A DNA stretch of 64,000 nt, from contig JAISUC010000013.1 in NCBI GenBank assembly GCA_031272275.1, positions 1-64,000 of the forward strand, read 5' to 3'. The stretch is from Actinomycetes bacterium. GTDB taxonomy: Bacteria; Actinomycetota; Coriobacteriia; WRKU01; WQUG01. Position 1 is the first letter of the stretch; each line of letters begins with the position of its first letter. Under the pieces are notes generated by a model. The model was given only the letters and a program-made list of their open reading frames with translations. It ran no database searches and was not told the DNA's origin. Below, one piece after another: positions 9,737-18,956 of this stretch. A program made the position numbers and the translations under genes.

Positions 9737-10558
9737 GTGACGGCGTTATCACGACTGGCCGATTGCCACATGCACAGCTGCCTGTGCGGGCACGCGATGA
9801 ACTCGGTAGAGGAAATGGTGCAGGCGGTGTATGAAATGGGACTCGCGGGTGCCGTGTTTACCGAGCATTTGCCGCTGCCCAAAGCGCTGGATCAGGACCG
9901 CACGGTCAGCATGCATCGCGAGGACCTGCCGATATACATCGAGGAACTGAAAAGTCTGCGCGGACGGCGCGGGTATGTCGATATCACCATCGGCGCCGAA
10001 TGTGACTGGTTGACCAACGACCCCACCTGGGCAGAACAAGCCTGCCAACTGGCGCGCGCGATGGGCGCGGAGTGCATTTTGGGCAGCGTGCACATGCTGG
10101 ACGGCTGGGCGTTTGACAATCCGGACGAGATGGACCAGTGGGAGATTCGCGACGTGGAAGATGTCTGGGCGGACTATACCGAACACTGGATTCGCGCGAC
10201 CACCAGCGGACTGTTTGACGTGATGGCTCACCCCGACTTGCCCAAAAAGTTCGGGCACGTGCCCCGTGACGCGCGTGAGTATTTCGAACCGGCCGCCGTG
10301 GCGGCAGCCGACGCGGGCGTCCTGTGCGAGATCTCGACGGCGGGGCTGCGCAAACCGATCGGGGAGCTGTACCCGTCCGCCGACTTTATCCGCGAGCTGA
10401 AATTGCGCGGTGTCGAGTTCACGCTGGCAAGCGACGCACATTCGGTCCAAGAGGTGGGCTTTGCGTTTCAGGAAACGGCGGATGTGGCGCGCGGTTTGGG
10501 CATCGAGCGATTCGCGTTTCCGCAGCCCGATGGGGGAATAAAGTGGTTGCAGCTGTGA
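9737..10558 (+). CDS. hisK: PHP-family histidinol phosphatase (HisK/HisJ type)
   Basis: The 273-residue product belongs to the PHP metal-dependent phosphoesterases that convert histidinol phosphate to histidinol. The metal-binding motifs are the opening DCHMHSCLCGHA, FTEHLP, GAECDWL, GSVHMLDGW, MAHPDLPKKF and the final ASDAHS. I take GTG 9737, just after the hisE stop and preceded by GAGG; an earlier in-frame GTG (9704) lies inside hisE. The pairing with hisE supports a role in histidine synthesis, although other PHP phosphatases look similar. Confidence 0.85.
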   Translation: MTALSRLADCHMHSCLCGHAMNSVEEMVQAVYEMGLAGAVFTEHLPLPKALDQDRTVSMHREDLPIYIEELKSLRGRRGYVDITIGAECDWLTNDPTWAEQACQLARAMGAECILGSVHMLDGWAFDNPDEMDQWEIRDVEDVWADYTEHWIRATTSGLFDVMAHPDLPKKFGHVPRDAREYFEPAAVAAADAGVLCEISTAGLRKPIGELYPSADFIRELKLRGVEFTLASDAHSVQEVGFAFQETADVARGLGIERFAFPQPDGGIKWLQL

Positions 10559-11523
10559 CGCGGGATCGGGATCAGGGTCAGGCGACCTCGGGCGGAGCGT
10601 ATGTGCTGATGACAGACGGCGGCAGTCGCGGTAATCCGGGACCTGCCGGTGGGGGATTTGCCGTTTATGTTGACTGCGTCGAAATCTATTCCGGGCAGGT
10701 TTCGCTGGGGGTTGCCACCAACAATGTTGCCGAATACGGGGCGCTGATTGCCGGTCTGCGTGCGGTGTTGGAACACTTTCCCGATGTGATGGCCGACGGT
10801 TCGCGCCTGGTGATCCAGGCGGACAGCCAACTGATGGTGCGCCAGCTGACCGGCGTCTATAAGGTCAAAAGCGCCGACCTGAAGCCGCTGTTTCTGGAGG
10901 CGCAATCGCTGCTGCGGCGCGTCAATGACTGGACGGCCGAACACGTACGCCGCGAGCTGAATGCGCGCGCAGACGAACTGGCAAACGCCGCGATGGATGC
11001 GGCACAGGAACCCGGACCCGCCGAAACGCAGCAGGCGCTGCTGCTGTCAGTTGACACGGATCAGACGGAGGAAGAGGATCTCGTGAGCGATATTGCACCG
11101 GCACACACGCCGCAGCCCGAAGCCGCCGCGGCGGCGGTACCCGCCGATGCCACCGGCACCTACGAGTTGACCATCAAATCGCATTTCGACGCGGCACACC
11201 ACCTGTATGACTACCCCGGTCCCTGCCGGCAGCTGCACGGTCACACCTGGGACATCGAGGTCTCGGTCGTGGGCTCGCGGCTGAACGACATCGGCATCGT
11301 CTATGACTTCAAGCAGCTGAAAGACGACCTGAACGGGGTTTTGGATGCCTACGACCACACGGATCTGAACACCGTAGCGCCGTTTGACGTGCTGTCCCCG
11401 ACGGCAGAAAACCTCGCCCGGGTGATTTACGAACGCATGGCCGCAGCCGTTGATCCGGTCGTGCGCGTCTCCCAGGTCACCGTCTGGGAATCCCCGGCCG
11501 CCAAACTGGTCTACCGCCCATAA
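10555..11523 (+). CDS. RNase HI-like domain fused in frame to QueD (6-carboxytetrahydropterin synthase)
   Basis: A single 322-residue frame with no internal stop encodes two unrelated enzymes. Residues about 15-150 are an RNase HI fold of the bacterial/archaeal short type, with MTDGGSRGNPGP and the carboxylates in TNNVAEYGAL, IQADSQ and NARADELA. After an acidic Ala/Pro-rich linker, residues about 200-322 are QueD: the zinc histidines in SHFDAAHHL and LHGHTW, catalytic Cys in GPCRQLHGH, and a late acidic residue in TVWESPA. QueD makes the pterin precursor of queuosine. A GTG at 11083 preceded by GGAGGAAGAGG could start QueD separately in the same frame, so the protein may be a fusion, two products, or both. 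The GTG start overlaps the hisK stop. Confidence 0.8.
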   Translation: MTRDRDQGQATSGGAYVLMTDGGSRGNPGPAGGGFAVYVDCVEIYSGQVSLGVATNNVAEYGALIAGLRAVLEHFPDVMADGSRLVIQADSQLMVRQLTGVYKVKSADLKPLFLEAQSLLRRVNDWTAEHVRRELNARADELANAAMDAAQEPGPAETQQALLLSVDTDQTEEEDLVSDIAPAHTPQPEAAAAAVPADATGTYELTIKSHFDAAHHLYDYPGPCRQLHGHTWDIEVSVVGSRLNDIGIVYDFKQLKDDLNGVLDAYDHTDLNTVAPFDVLSPTAENLARVIYERMAAAVDPVVRVSQVTVWESPAAKLVYRP

Positions 11524-11587
11524 GTCCACCCTACAGCGTTTGCAAGCGCGCTCAGGTGGGTCTCGCGCGCAGTCCCGGCGAGAATCG

Positions 11588-11943
11588 ACGGAGTGGGTCG
11601 ATAAGCGGGGTTCTGTCGTGGACGACCATTTATCTGGGACGTATGTCACCACACGCCTCGTGCGAGCAACCCGTGCGCCGGTCGGGTCCAACCTTAACCG
11701 CACCTATGCGCTCTTGCTCCGGATGGGGTTTGCCAAGCCGCGCCGTTACCGACGCGCTGGTGCGCTCTTACCGCACCGTTTCAGCTTTCCTCGACACGCC
11801 GCCCACAGGCGGCATACCGGGGGTTTTCTTTTCTGTGGCACTGTCCGTCGCGTCACCGCGCCCTGCATCTGACAGGCATCCTGACCCGGTGGAGCCCCGA
11901 CTTTCCTCACCGCTTGCGCGGCGCGGCCGTCTGACCCACTCCG
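11588..11943 (-). ncRNA. rnpB: RNase P RNA
   Basis: The catalytic RNA of tRNA 5' processing is recognised on the minus strand by GAGGAAAGTC near the 5' end, the ACAGAACCCCGCTTAT block near the 3' end, and a closing P1 helix formed by GGAGTGGGTC (complement of 11933-11942) and GACCCACTCC (complement of 11590-11599). The length of about 356 bases fits the ancestral type A. A TAGAAT sequence just upstream on the minus strand is a plausible -10 box. It is divergent from dinB. Confidence 0.92.
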
Positions 11944-11959
11944 CAACCTATTCTACAAT
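11931..11959 (+). promoter_or_regulatory. Candidate dinB promoter
   Basis: CTGACC and TACAAT are separated by 17 bases. The -10 box ends six bases before the dinB ATG, which would give a leaderless mRNA. The box overlaps the divergent rnpB 5' end. Confidence 0.45.
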
Positions 11960-11965
11960 AGCAAC

Positions 11966-13276
11966 ATGATCGACACACCCACAAACACAGGGGGGGAGTA
12001 CGTCCCGGACCGCGTTCCTGCAGCAGCACCTGCCGCAGCTTTCGCCGCACCTCCGGAACTCACCCTATTGGAATCCACCCCCTGGTCCGGGCGCGCCATC
12101 ATCCACCTGGACTTGGATGCCTTCTTTGCCGCCGTCGCCCAGCTGGATAACCCCGAACTGCGTGGACGGCCGGTCATTGTGGGCGGCGACCCGACGCGGC
12201 GTGGAGTGGTCTCGACCTGCAGTTACGAGGCGCGCGCCTATGGGGTACGCAGCGCCATGCCCGCCGCAACCGCACGACGCCTGTGTCCCGATGCCGTGTG
12301 GGTTGCCTGTGATTTCGACCGTTACCGACAGTTGTCGGGCGCCGTTATGGACATCCTGCATGCACTGACCCCGCGTGTCCGACAGGTCTCGATCGACGAG
12401 GCCTTTGCCGACATCACGCCGGATGTAAACGACCCGCGTCACCCGGTTACGGTCGCCCGCGACATACTGGCGCGCGTGGCGGAACTGGGAATCACCGCCT
12501 CCATCGGGCTTTCGACTTCGATGACGCTCGCGAAAATCGGCAGCGACTTTCATAAACCGCGGGGACTGACGGTCATTCCCGCCGGTACGGAGGCTGCGTT
12601 CCTGCGCGACCTGCCGGTTGAAAAAATGTCCGGAATCGGACCCAAGGCGACCGCCCAGCTGCATGCCCTGCGGGTCAACACGCTCGGCGAGCTCTGTGCC
12701 TTGGACCGATCCAGCGCAACGAAGATTTTCGGGAAGAACGCCGACGTGATGCTGGAGAGGGCGCGCGGCATCGATGCGCGCGCCGTCGTCAGCGACGATC
12801 CGGTCAAATCCGTCAGCAAAGAAGTCACCTTTGCCCGCGACATTCGGTCAGCCGAACAGGTGCGGGACGCACTCCTCGATATTTCCGCAGCTGTGGCTCG
12901 CAGGCTGCGCAAAGCGGGGCTTGCAGGCAGGACCATTACCTTGAAACTGCGCTTCGGAGATTTCACCACGCGCACCGTGTCACGTACCCTGGACACCGCG
13001 ACCGACAACGAGCACACCATCGCACCGGTGGTGATTGCCGCCGCGCACAGCATTTGGGGTCCCGGCAAGGGGATTCGTCTGCTGGGTGTGGGGGTCAGTC
13101 ACTTCGGCAGCGTCGAGCTGCAGACGCGGCTGTTCGATGACGAACGTGGCGCGGATCCGGGCGACACGCCGGCTGCCCGCGCAAAGCTGGATGCGTTGAC
13201 CGACAGTCTGGATGCCATCAAGGACAAGTTCGGTGAAGCATCTATCCGCCCCGGTCGACGGGTCGAACGGGAATGA
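11966..13276 (+). CDS. dinB: DNA polymerase IV (Y-family)
   Basis: The 436-residue error-prone polymerase bypasses DNA damage. The palm carries IIHLDLDAFFAAVAQLD and the catalytic SIDEAF, followed by the thumb helix-hairpin-helix (VEKMSGIGPKATAQL) and the little-finger domain. About 34 extra residues, Pro/Ala-rich, precede the conserved core; an exact 13-mer motif (11994-12006) is translated within them as GEYVP. ATG 11966 is chosen for the adjacent -10 box; no ribosome binding site is seen. Confidence 0.92.
   Translation: MIDTPTNTGGEYVPDRVPAAAPAAAFAAPPELTLLESTPWSGRAIIHLDLDAFFAAVAQLDNPELRGRPVIVGGDPTRRGVVSTCSYEARAYGVRSAMPAATARRLCPDAVWVACDFDRYRQLSGAVMDILHALTPRVRQVSIDEAFADITPDVNDPRHPVTVARDILARVAELGITASIGLSTSMTLAKIGSDFHKPRGLTVIPAGTEAAFLRDLPVEKMSGIGPKATAQLHALRVNTLGELCALDRSSATKIFGKNADVMLERARGIDARAVVSDDPVKSVSKEVTFARDIRSAEQVRDALLDISAAVARRLRKAGLAGRTITLKLRFGDFTTRTVSRTLDTATDNEHTIAPVVIAAAHSIWGPGKGIRLLGVGVSHFGSVELQTRLFDDERGADPGDTPAARAKLDALTDSLDAIKDKFGEASIRPGRRVERE
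11994..12006 (+). repeat. 13-mer motif, exact, inside dinB
   Basis: GGGAGTACGTCCC lies in the non-conserved N-terminal extension of DinB. Confidence 0.75.
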
Positions 13277-13306
13277 AAAAAGACCCCCGCAGTTCTGCGG
13301 GGGTCT
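13275..13306 (-). terminator. Intrinsic terminator after the minus-strand tRNAs
   Basis: A 12-bp perfect stem (AGACCCCCGCAG/CTGCGGGGGTCT) is followed on the minus strand by a T-run. It overlaps the end of dinB and could stop transcription from that side only weakly. Confidence 0.85.
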
Positions 13307-13314
13307 GAACATGC

Positions 13315-13391
13315 TGGTAGCCCGTACGGGATTCGAACCCGTGACCTCCGCCTTGAGAGGGCGGTGTCCTAAACCGCTAGACGAACGGGCC
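13315..13391 (-). tRNA. tRNA-Glu (CTC)
   Basis: The minus strand gives a full cloverleaf with GGTTCGAAT T-loop, anticodon CTC in the stem CCGCC/GGCGG, and an encoded CCA end. The first acceptor pair is a G-U. Confidence 0.93.
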
Positions 13392-13437
13392 ACTGTCGTG
13401 GGCGCTGCCGGGTCACTTTGACGGACAGCCAAAGGTC

Positions 13438-13511
13438 TGGCTGGGGTGGAAGGAGTCGAACCCTCACATACGGCACCAGAAACCGCTGTCCTGCCATTAG
13501 ACGACACCCCA
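13438..13511 (-). tRNA. tRNA-Gln (CTG)
   Basis: The minus strand shows the U1-A72 pair usual for tRNA-Gln, anticodon CTG, GGTTCGACT T-loop and an encoded CCA end. It lies 46 bases upstream of tRNA-Glu and is probably co-transcribed with it. Confidence 0.92.
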
Positions 13512-13796
13512 AAAGCGCGAGTTACTATACTACCCACCAAATCCGCCTGTGTCAAACGCAATTTGCAAATTTCCGAAACAAGCGAAACCAAAATGAATGA
13601 AATGACGCGCAAAATGCATACTGTTAATACTGCGTTACCGCACGCGGAAAAGTCGCGGCGAATTTGAAATTTTTTTACGTCCGTTGGTTTATAGTGTGCA
13701 CTGGAGCACAGAGCGGCGGTGGCAAGTCCTATTCACAATTGAAAAGCACGTTAGTCAGGTCCCCGAAGGCGCGTATCGCAAATTGAGGAGGAAGCT
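13512..13796. promoter_or_regulatory. AT-rich divergent spacer upstream of the carboxypeptidase gene
   Basis: No gene is seen. The spacer must hold the divergent tRNA promoter and the promoter of the downstream wall protein gene. A TATAGT at 13690-13695 with TTGAAA 20 bases upstream is a weak candidate for the latter. Confidence 0.4.
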
Positions 13797-16700
13797 ATGA
13801 AGGCATTATGTAGGCGAACACACACGCAGACGAAACGATTCATATCGCTGGTATTGATTCTGTCGCTGGTGATTCCCTTTGTGGGAACGACAGCGACAGT
13901 TTCAATTGCGGCACCGACCACACCGACCACCACGGTCGCATCCCCGATCAAGACGCTCGCGGGAAATGACGCGTTGTGGATTAACTCGGTTTCCGGTCAG
14001 GACAAGTACACGATGACCGACAGCAACCAGGTCATCACCGTCACCTACCGCTTAAGTAACGTGGCGAGCGCCGGTGCCGTCCAAGACATCTTGGACAACG
14101 GTGACTATTACCTGTATCGTGACCGCGGTAGCATGCCCGAAGACGTCTATCCCTACCAGTTCCTGGCACGCCAGAACGCCGACGGCAGCTCGGGCGGACG
14201 CGGACGCGCCCCACAGGCCACAGGCGGCGCACCATGGAAGCTCAGTGAGTGGGTACGCATGAGCTCCAATGGTACCGTCTATGCCACCTCGCCGATTTTC
14301 ACCAATTTCGCCGAATCGTTCACGCTGTCCGGGACCACGGCAACCGTGACCTTGACCTTTAATGCCGGACTCCTGTTCAACACCACCGACACCACGAACT
14401 CGCGCACGGCATACATGGATGCCACCGGCGATTACAAGTTCGAGTTCCGTGACGCCGCATCCACCGTGCGGGCCAAAGCAACGGTGCACGTCAGCCCCTA
14501 CGCATCGTTCCGGACCATGCCCGAGGTCGAAACCGAGCTGAACCAGGCGGCGGCCTACATCAACAACCCCGCCAACTCGTCCGGTATGTATGCAGAAATC
14601 CGCAGCCTGGGCGAAAGCACCGGCGGGCGCAATATGCCCTACATCATCATCGCCAAGGACAAATCGGTGATTGAAAACTACGAGGCGCTGTCCAATCGCG
14701 CAGAACTCGACCCGACAGGCGTCCTGGCGGACCTGAACGCGGGAACGCTGACCGATTATCAGGTCCCGATTCTGTTCAGTAACATCCACGCCGACGAACA
14801 CGTGGGTGTGGACAGCATCCTGGACTTTATGTGGGATATCGTGCAAAACGACAACATTTCGTATCAGGTCGTCGACCACGACAACCCCTTTACCCCGACC
14901 GGCTTGGCGCGCAAAAACGCCGAGCGCAGCTATCGCAATGCAACGATTCCTGCAACCTACAGCTACCTGCTGGCAGATGAACAACCGACCGACATCGGCT
15001 ACATCACCAACTCGTACAGCGGGTCGGGCAGCTATGGCGGAGGCGCCGGCGCCGGTTCGACGACACTCAACCTGAATACCTGGTACAACATGACGTCTGA
15101 AAACTACAACGTATCCGACGTCTTGGACAAGGTGTTCTTCATCCTCGTCCCCGAGGAAAACGTCGACGGGCGCACGCTTTCCACCCGCGAGTCCGAGGCA
15201 GGCGTCGACCTGAACCGCGACAACCTGTTCCAGACGACGGCGGAAACCCAGAACATGACCAAAATGATTTCCTATTGGAACCCCATTATGTTTTGGGAGC
15301 AACACGGGTTCGTGAACACTTTCCAGGTCGAGCCCTGTACCCCCCCGCATGGACCGGATTTCGAGTATGACCTGCTGTCCAAATACCTGACGCAGGCCGG
15401 CGAGGCCTATGGTAACGGGGCGATCTCGAACAACAACACCTACAACAGCTTCAAGATTCCGATGCGCGACTACTACCTGAACAATTCCTGGAGTTCGGGC
15501 GTGTGGGACGACGTGTCGACCGCCTATACCCCGCAGTATTCGATGCTGCACGGTACAGCCGCCTATACGGTCGAGGCGCCGGCCTCGAACCAGGAAGCCA
15601 ACACCGCCATGGAATACGGACTGATCAACGTATCCAAGTTCGTGGCGGACAACCGCGATGACATGTTCAAATCCCAAGTCACCGGTTGGGAACGCGGCGT
15701 GCAAAACGTCGATGCCGACACCATCGATCCCTGGTACGAGAACATGGCGGGTACTCCGGGTGCCGAGGCAAACCAGTTCCGGCCGAAGTATGCGGAAAAC
15801 AACAACTACTTCCCCGAGTACTACGTGATTCCGAATGACGCGCTGAACCAGCGGAGTCTCTCGGCGGCCCTGCAGATGCAGCAGTGGTTGTTGGATAACG
15901 ACGTGAAGCTCTCGACTTTGACGCAGGAAGTGACCGTGAATGACGCCGACGGAATCTCTCGCACCTTCCCGGTGGGGAGCGTCGTCGTCAACATGAAACA
16001 GGCGAAGCGTAACGTCGCCAACGCCGCTTTGAGTAACGGGCTTAAGATCAACGGGTGGGGGACAACGCTTTATTCCGAGCCGGTTACCGCTTTTGCGGCG
16101 ATGCGCGGATTCGACAGTTATGCCATCACCACGCCGGGTGCTTTGGACGGCAAGCTGACGGCACAGGTGGGAGCCTATGCCCCGGCGCCGACCCAGGTCG
16201 CCGATCCCTACACCATCGTGATGAACAGCAGCCCCGAGACCATCAAGTGCATCAACACGCTGCTTGCGGCGGGTGAGGAAGTGGGCTTCATTCAGGAAGG
16301 TGAGTACAAAGGTAACTTCGTCGTGACGACACAGCTGTACGAGACCTTCAAGAACGACTACACGCTGAACGCAGTGGGGAGCGCAACCTTGCCCTTTGCG
16401 AAAACGCTGTTGGAACCCAATGTGTTTATACTGGGTCGGCCGACCACCGACTTCGCGAACGAAAGCGCCGGGAATCCGACCGGCGGATATCGCGCCGGCT
16501 GGGTGACCAGCACTTACTATGACTTCAACTATTCCCGCAAGGCGCTGGAACAGGAAATGGGCTTCCGTTCGACGGCGACCTTGACAGATGCGACGGTGAT
16601 TGCCGGACACGCCAGTGTGACCGGATCAACCTATTACAGTCGTATTCTCTCGGGTACCCCTTGGGTCGGGTGGGGACCGACGGCGGTCACGTCTGCGAAT

Positions 16701-17951
16701 ACCTTGTTTGGGAGTGGAAGCAACTACCTGCGCTTGGTGACCAGCGGAAACGCCATTGCCTCGACCAGTGCGCAGAGCAACACCGACATCTTGTACGAGG
16801 CCGAATACGTCAGTGATTCGATCGTCACCGCGGCAAAGAAGGGTGCAGGCGATCACGTCAGCTACACCTATGGTGCCAACTACGTCAGCGCCTTGAACTC
16901 GTCGGCCATTACCACGCTGACCGTTGCGAGCAAGACTGCCAACCACATTGCGGGTGCGGTATCCGACAGCCGCGCCAGCGCGTTCAAGGGCAGCATTCAG
17001 GCATTTGAATACGTGGGTACCAGCAACGGCAAGACCGCCGACATTACAATATTCACCGGCTCGATCCTGCGCAAGAACCACAACAAGGACGAGTACGTCA
17101 ATATCGCAAGCGCGATTTACAAGAGCTCGGTCTCGACCACGTATGTACCCGATCCCGATCCTCCGGTTGTGACCGCGACGGTCACCGACACGGATATCAC
17201 GCTGGATGCCGACGATGGTACGGGTCTGGGTGTCCGGTCGGTCGAGTACTACGTCACCCGTGTGGGTGGGGGAGCCTTGCCGGTGACGCCGCTGCTGTCG
17301 CTGGATACGACCTATACCTACTCCGGACCGATTGACATCAGTGATGCCGGAACGCTGTTGCCCGTGGGCGATTACGAGATCCACTTCCTGGCGACCGACT
17401 GGGCGGGTAACGTGTCCGCATTGGATACGGAGCCGTTCACGATTTATGATGCGACCGAACCGGTCGGAACTGCGGTTGTAGGTACGGACAGCATCACGAT
17501 CACCGCTACCGATGAAGTGACCGGATCGGGTGTTGATACGGTGACCTATGCAATCGTGTCCAACCCGATTGAAACCGGGACAGTTCAGACGCTGCCGGTG
17601 ACGACTGACGCGAATGGCAAGGTTACCGGGACCATCGATATCAGTAACACCACCAGTGGGTTGGCGCCGGGGACCTACTATCTGAAGTACACCGTGATCG
17701 ACCTGGAAGGAAACGAGAGCAGTTACGTGGTAGAGTTCACCGTGCCGGAGCTGCCGGTGACCCCGACCACACCGACCACACCGACGACACCGACGACACC
17801 GACCCCGGCACCCACGCCCAAAGTGACGCCGCCCAGCAACCTGGCTGATACCGGCGAGAGTGTAACCTGGGCGGTTCCCGTGGTTCTGATGCTGGTTGTG
17901 GCTGCCGCCGCTGTGCTGCTGACCCGTAAGCGGACATCAGCCGAAAGCTAA
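13797..17951 (+). CDS. Cell-wall-anchored M14 zinc carboxypeptidase
   Basis: The 1384-residue protein has a signal peptide (about 1-40), an M14 peptidase core, Ig-like repeats and a sorting signal. The zinc site is NIHADEHVG (HxxE, near residue 331) with the later FWEQHG; the catalytic Glu is probably in AYTVEAPAS (near 590). GESTGGRNMPY is the usual M14 segment before the metal site. Residues about 1120-1310 carry two Ig-like repeats (DDGTGLGVRSVEYYV, TDEVTGSGVDTVTYA), followed by a TPTTPTT wall-spanning linker, LADTG, a hydrophobic helix and a basic tail. GAGGAGG precedes ATG 13797. It should release residues from external peptides, matching the peptide importer at 2683-8739. No sortase gene is in the window. 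Confidence 0.85.
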   Translation: MKALCRRTHTQTKRFISLVLILSLVIPFVGTTATVSIAAPTTPTTTVASPIKTLAGNDALWINSVSGQDKYTMTDSNQVITVTYRLSNVASAGAVQDILDNGDYYLYRDRGSMPEDVYPYQFLARQNADGSSGGRGRAPQATGGAPWKLSEWVRMSSNGTVYATSPIFTNFAESFTLSGTTATVTLTFNAGLLFNTTDTTNSRTAYMDATGDYKFEFRDAASTVRAKATVHVSPYASFRTMPEVETELNQAAAYINNPANSSGMYAEIRSLGESTGGRNMPYIIIAKDKSVIENYEALSNRAELDPTGVLADLNAGTLTDYQVPILFSNIHADEHVGVDSILDFMWDIVQNDNISYQVVDHDNPFTPTGLARKNAERSYRNATIPATYSYLLADEQPTDIGYITNSYSGSGSYGGGAGAGSTTLNLNTWYNMTSENYNVSDVLDKVFFILVPEENVDGRTLSTRESEAGVDLNRDNLFQTTAETQNMTKMISYWNPIMFWEQHGFVNTFQVEPCTPPHGPDFEYDLLSKYLTQAGEAYGNGAISNNNTYNSFKIPMRDYYLNNSWSSGVWDDVSTAYTPQYSMLHGTAAYTVEAPASNQEANTAMEYGLINVSKFVADNRDDMFKSQVTGWERGVQNVDADTIDPWYENMAGTPGAEANQFRPKYAENNNYFPEYYVIPNDALNQRSLSAALQMQQWLLDNDVKLSTLTQEVTVNDADGISRTFPVGSVVVNMKQAKRNVANAALSNGLKINGWGTTLYSEPVTAFAAMRGFDSYAITTPGALDGKLTAQVGAYAPAPTQVADPYTIVMNSSPETIKCINTLLAAGEEVGFIQEGEYKGNFVVTTQLYETFKNDYTLNAVGSATLPFAKTLLEPNVFILGRPTTDFANESAGNPTGGYRAGWVTSTYYDFNYSRKALEQEMGFRSTATLTDATVIAGHASVTGSTYYSRILSGTPWVGWGPTAVTSANTLFGSGSNYLRLVTSGNAIASTSAQSNTDILYEAEYVSDSIVTAAKKGAGDHVSYTYGANYVSALNSSAITTLTVASKTANHIAGAVSDSRASAFKGSIQAFEYVGTSNGKTADITIFTGSILRKNHNKDEYVNIASAIYKSSVSTTYVPDPDPPVVTATVTDTDITLDADDGTGLGVRSVEYYVTRVGGGALPVTPLLSLDTTYTYSGPIDISDAGTLLPVGDYEIHFLATDWAGNVSALDTEPFTIYDATEPVGTAVVGTDSITITATDEVTGSGVDTVTYAIVSNPIETGTVQTLPVTTDANGKVTGTIDISNTTSGLAPGTYYLKYTVIDLEGNESSYVVEFTVPELPVTPTTPTTPTTPTTPTPAPTPKVTPPSNLADTGESVTWAVPVVLMLVVAAAAVLLTRKRTSAES

Positions 17952-17980
17952 GCTCACACGCGCAACACAGTGCGTGATCC

Positions 17981-18009
17981 GGAACGGTCCCCTCCCCGGG
18001 GACCGTTCC
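17981..18009. terminator. Hairpin between convergent genes
   Basis: GGAACGGTCCCC and GGGGACCGTTCC form a 12-bp stem with a TCCCC loop. There is no T-run, so it is terminator-like only by position and stability. Confidence 0.6.
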
Positions 18010-18082
18010 CATTGACTCAACGTCGCCGTTGCAGGTGTGGGGCGCCATCAACGTAAAGACGCGCTGCCGCCCCGGGAATAGG

Positions 18083-18910
18083 CTATGAGCTCCAGCGGCG
18101 CAGCCACGCTTCGCAGCTGCGGTTCATCTCGTGCATGAAGTCACTGGTGAACTTGCGCGCATAGAGCGCCTGTACGCCGTTTGCGAAGCGTTCGCTGCCG
18201 ACACGACGAGGATAGATCGCATCGCGCTCGGCAATCTGCGCGTCCATCGTTTCGGCGTCGGCGGGGCGATAGTGGTCAACCATCACCAGGTTTTCGGTCT
18301 GGTGTTTGACGGTCGCCACCGGGTGGTGCGGATAGCCCGCAACCAGCATTGTTATCGGCAGCGTCGCCGCCGGCAGCCGCAGCAGTTCCGCCACGTCCTC
18401 GCAGTGTTCCAGGATGTCTCCGATGTAGCAGCTGCCCAGCCCCAACGATTCGGCGGCCAGGGTTGCCGTCTGTGCGGCAATCAGGGCATCACAGCAGCTC
18501 AGCAACAGGTCGCCGATACCAACTGTGTCGCGGGGATAGGTGCAATCCGCCACAGCGTCGCAGTCGGTATGCGCGAACAAATCCAACCATTTGCGCCAAT
18601 CGGCGACAAAGACCAGCACGATGGGTGCGCGCGCAATAAAGGGCTGGTTGTCACACAGTACGGCCAGACGGTCTTTGATAGCCTGATCCTGTACGTCGAT
18701 TATCGAGTACAGCATCATCGCTCCTGCCGTGGGGGCGGTTGCCGTCGCGTCCAGCAGGGCGCGTTTGACCCGGTCCGGAACCGGCCGGTCCGCGTAGCGT
18801 CGGGTCGAGGCGCGCGCATGCAGCAGCGCAAGCGTCGGGTTTGTGTCCGGTGTTTCGGGGTCCGGGTTCGGTGATAGGTCCTGCAATGCGTCGTGATGTG
18901 TGCCGGTCAT
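18083..18910 (-). CDS. Nitroreductase family protein
   Basis: The 275-residue product is an FMN-dependent nitroreductase-fold oxidoreductase, recognisable from the HARASTRRYADRPVPD start (FMN phosphate contacts), ATAPTAGAMM, and the AAESLGLGSCYIGDI and VAGYPHHP motifs. The substrate is unknown. I chose the second ATG (18910) because AAAGGA lies six bases upstream; the ATG two codons earlier directly abuts that site. The gene is divergent from hrcA with a 46-base spacer. Confidence 0.85.
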   Translation of the reverse strand: MTGTHHDALQDLSPNPDPETPDTNPTLALLHARASTRRYADRPVPDRVKRALLDATATAPTAGAMMLYSIIDVQDQAIKDRLAVLCDNQPFIARAPIVLVFVADWRKWLDLFAHTDCDAVADCTYPRDTVGIGDLLLSCCDALIAAQTATLAAESLGLGSCYIGDILEHCEDVAELLRLPAATLPITMLVAGYPHHPVATVKHQTENLVMVDHYRPADAETMDAQIAERDAIYPRRVGSERFANGVQALYARKFTSDFMHEMNRSCEAWLRRWSS

Positions 18911-18956
18911 GTGCATTCCTTTCTGTCAGCCCTCATAACAGGTATTATAGGTTACT

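Noticed and set aside
14052-16610. 852-codon open frame on the minus strand
   Set aside because: It lies antisense to the M14 carboxypeptidase gene, shows low-complexity Arg/Gly/Val/His composition typical of high-G+C shadow frames, and has no recognisable domain.
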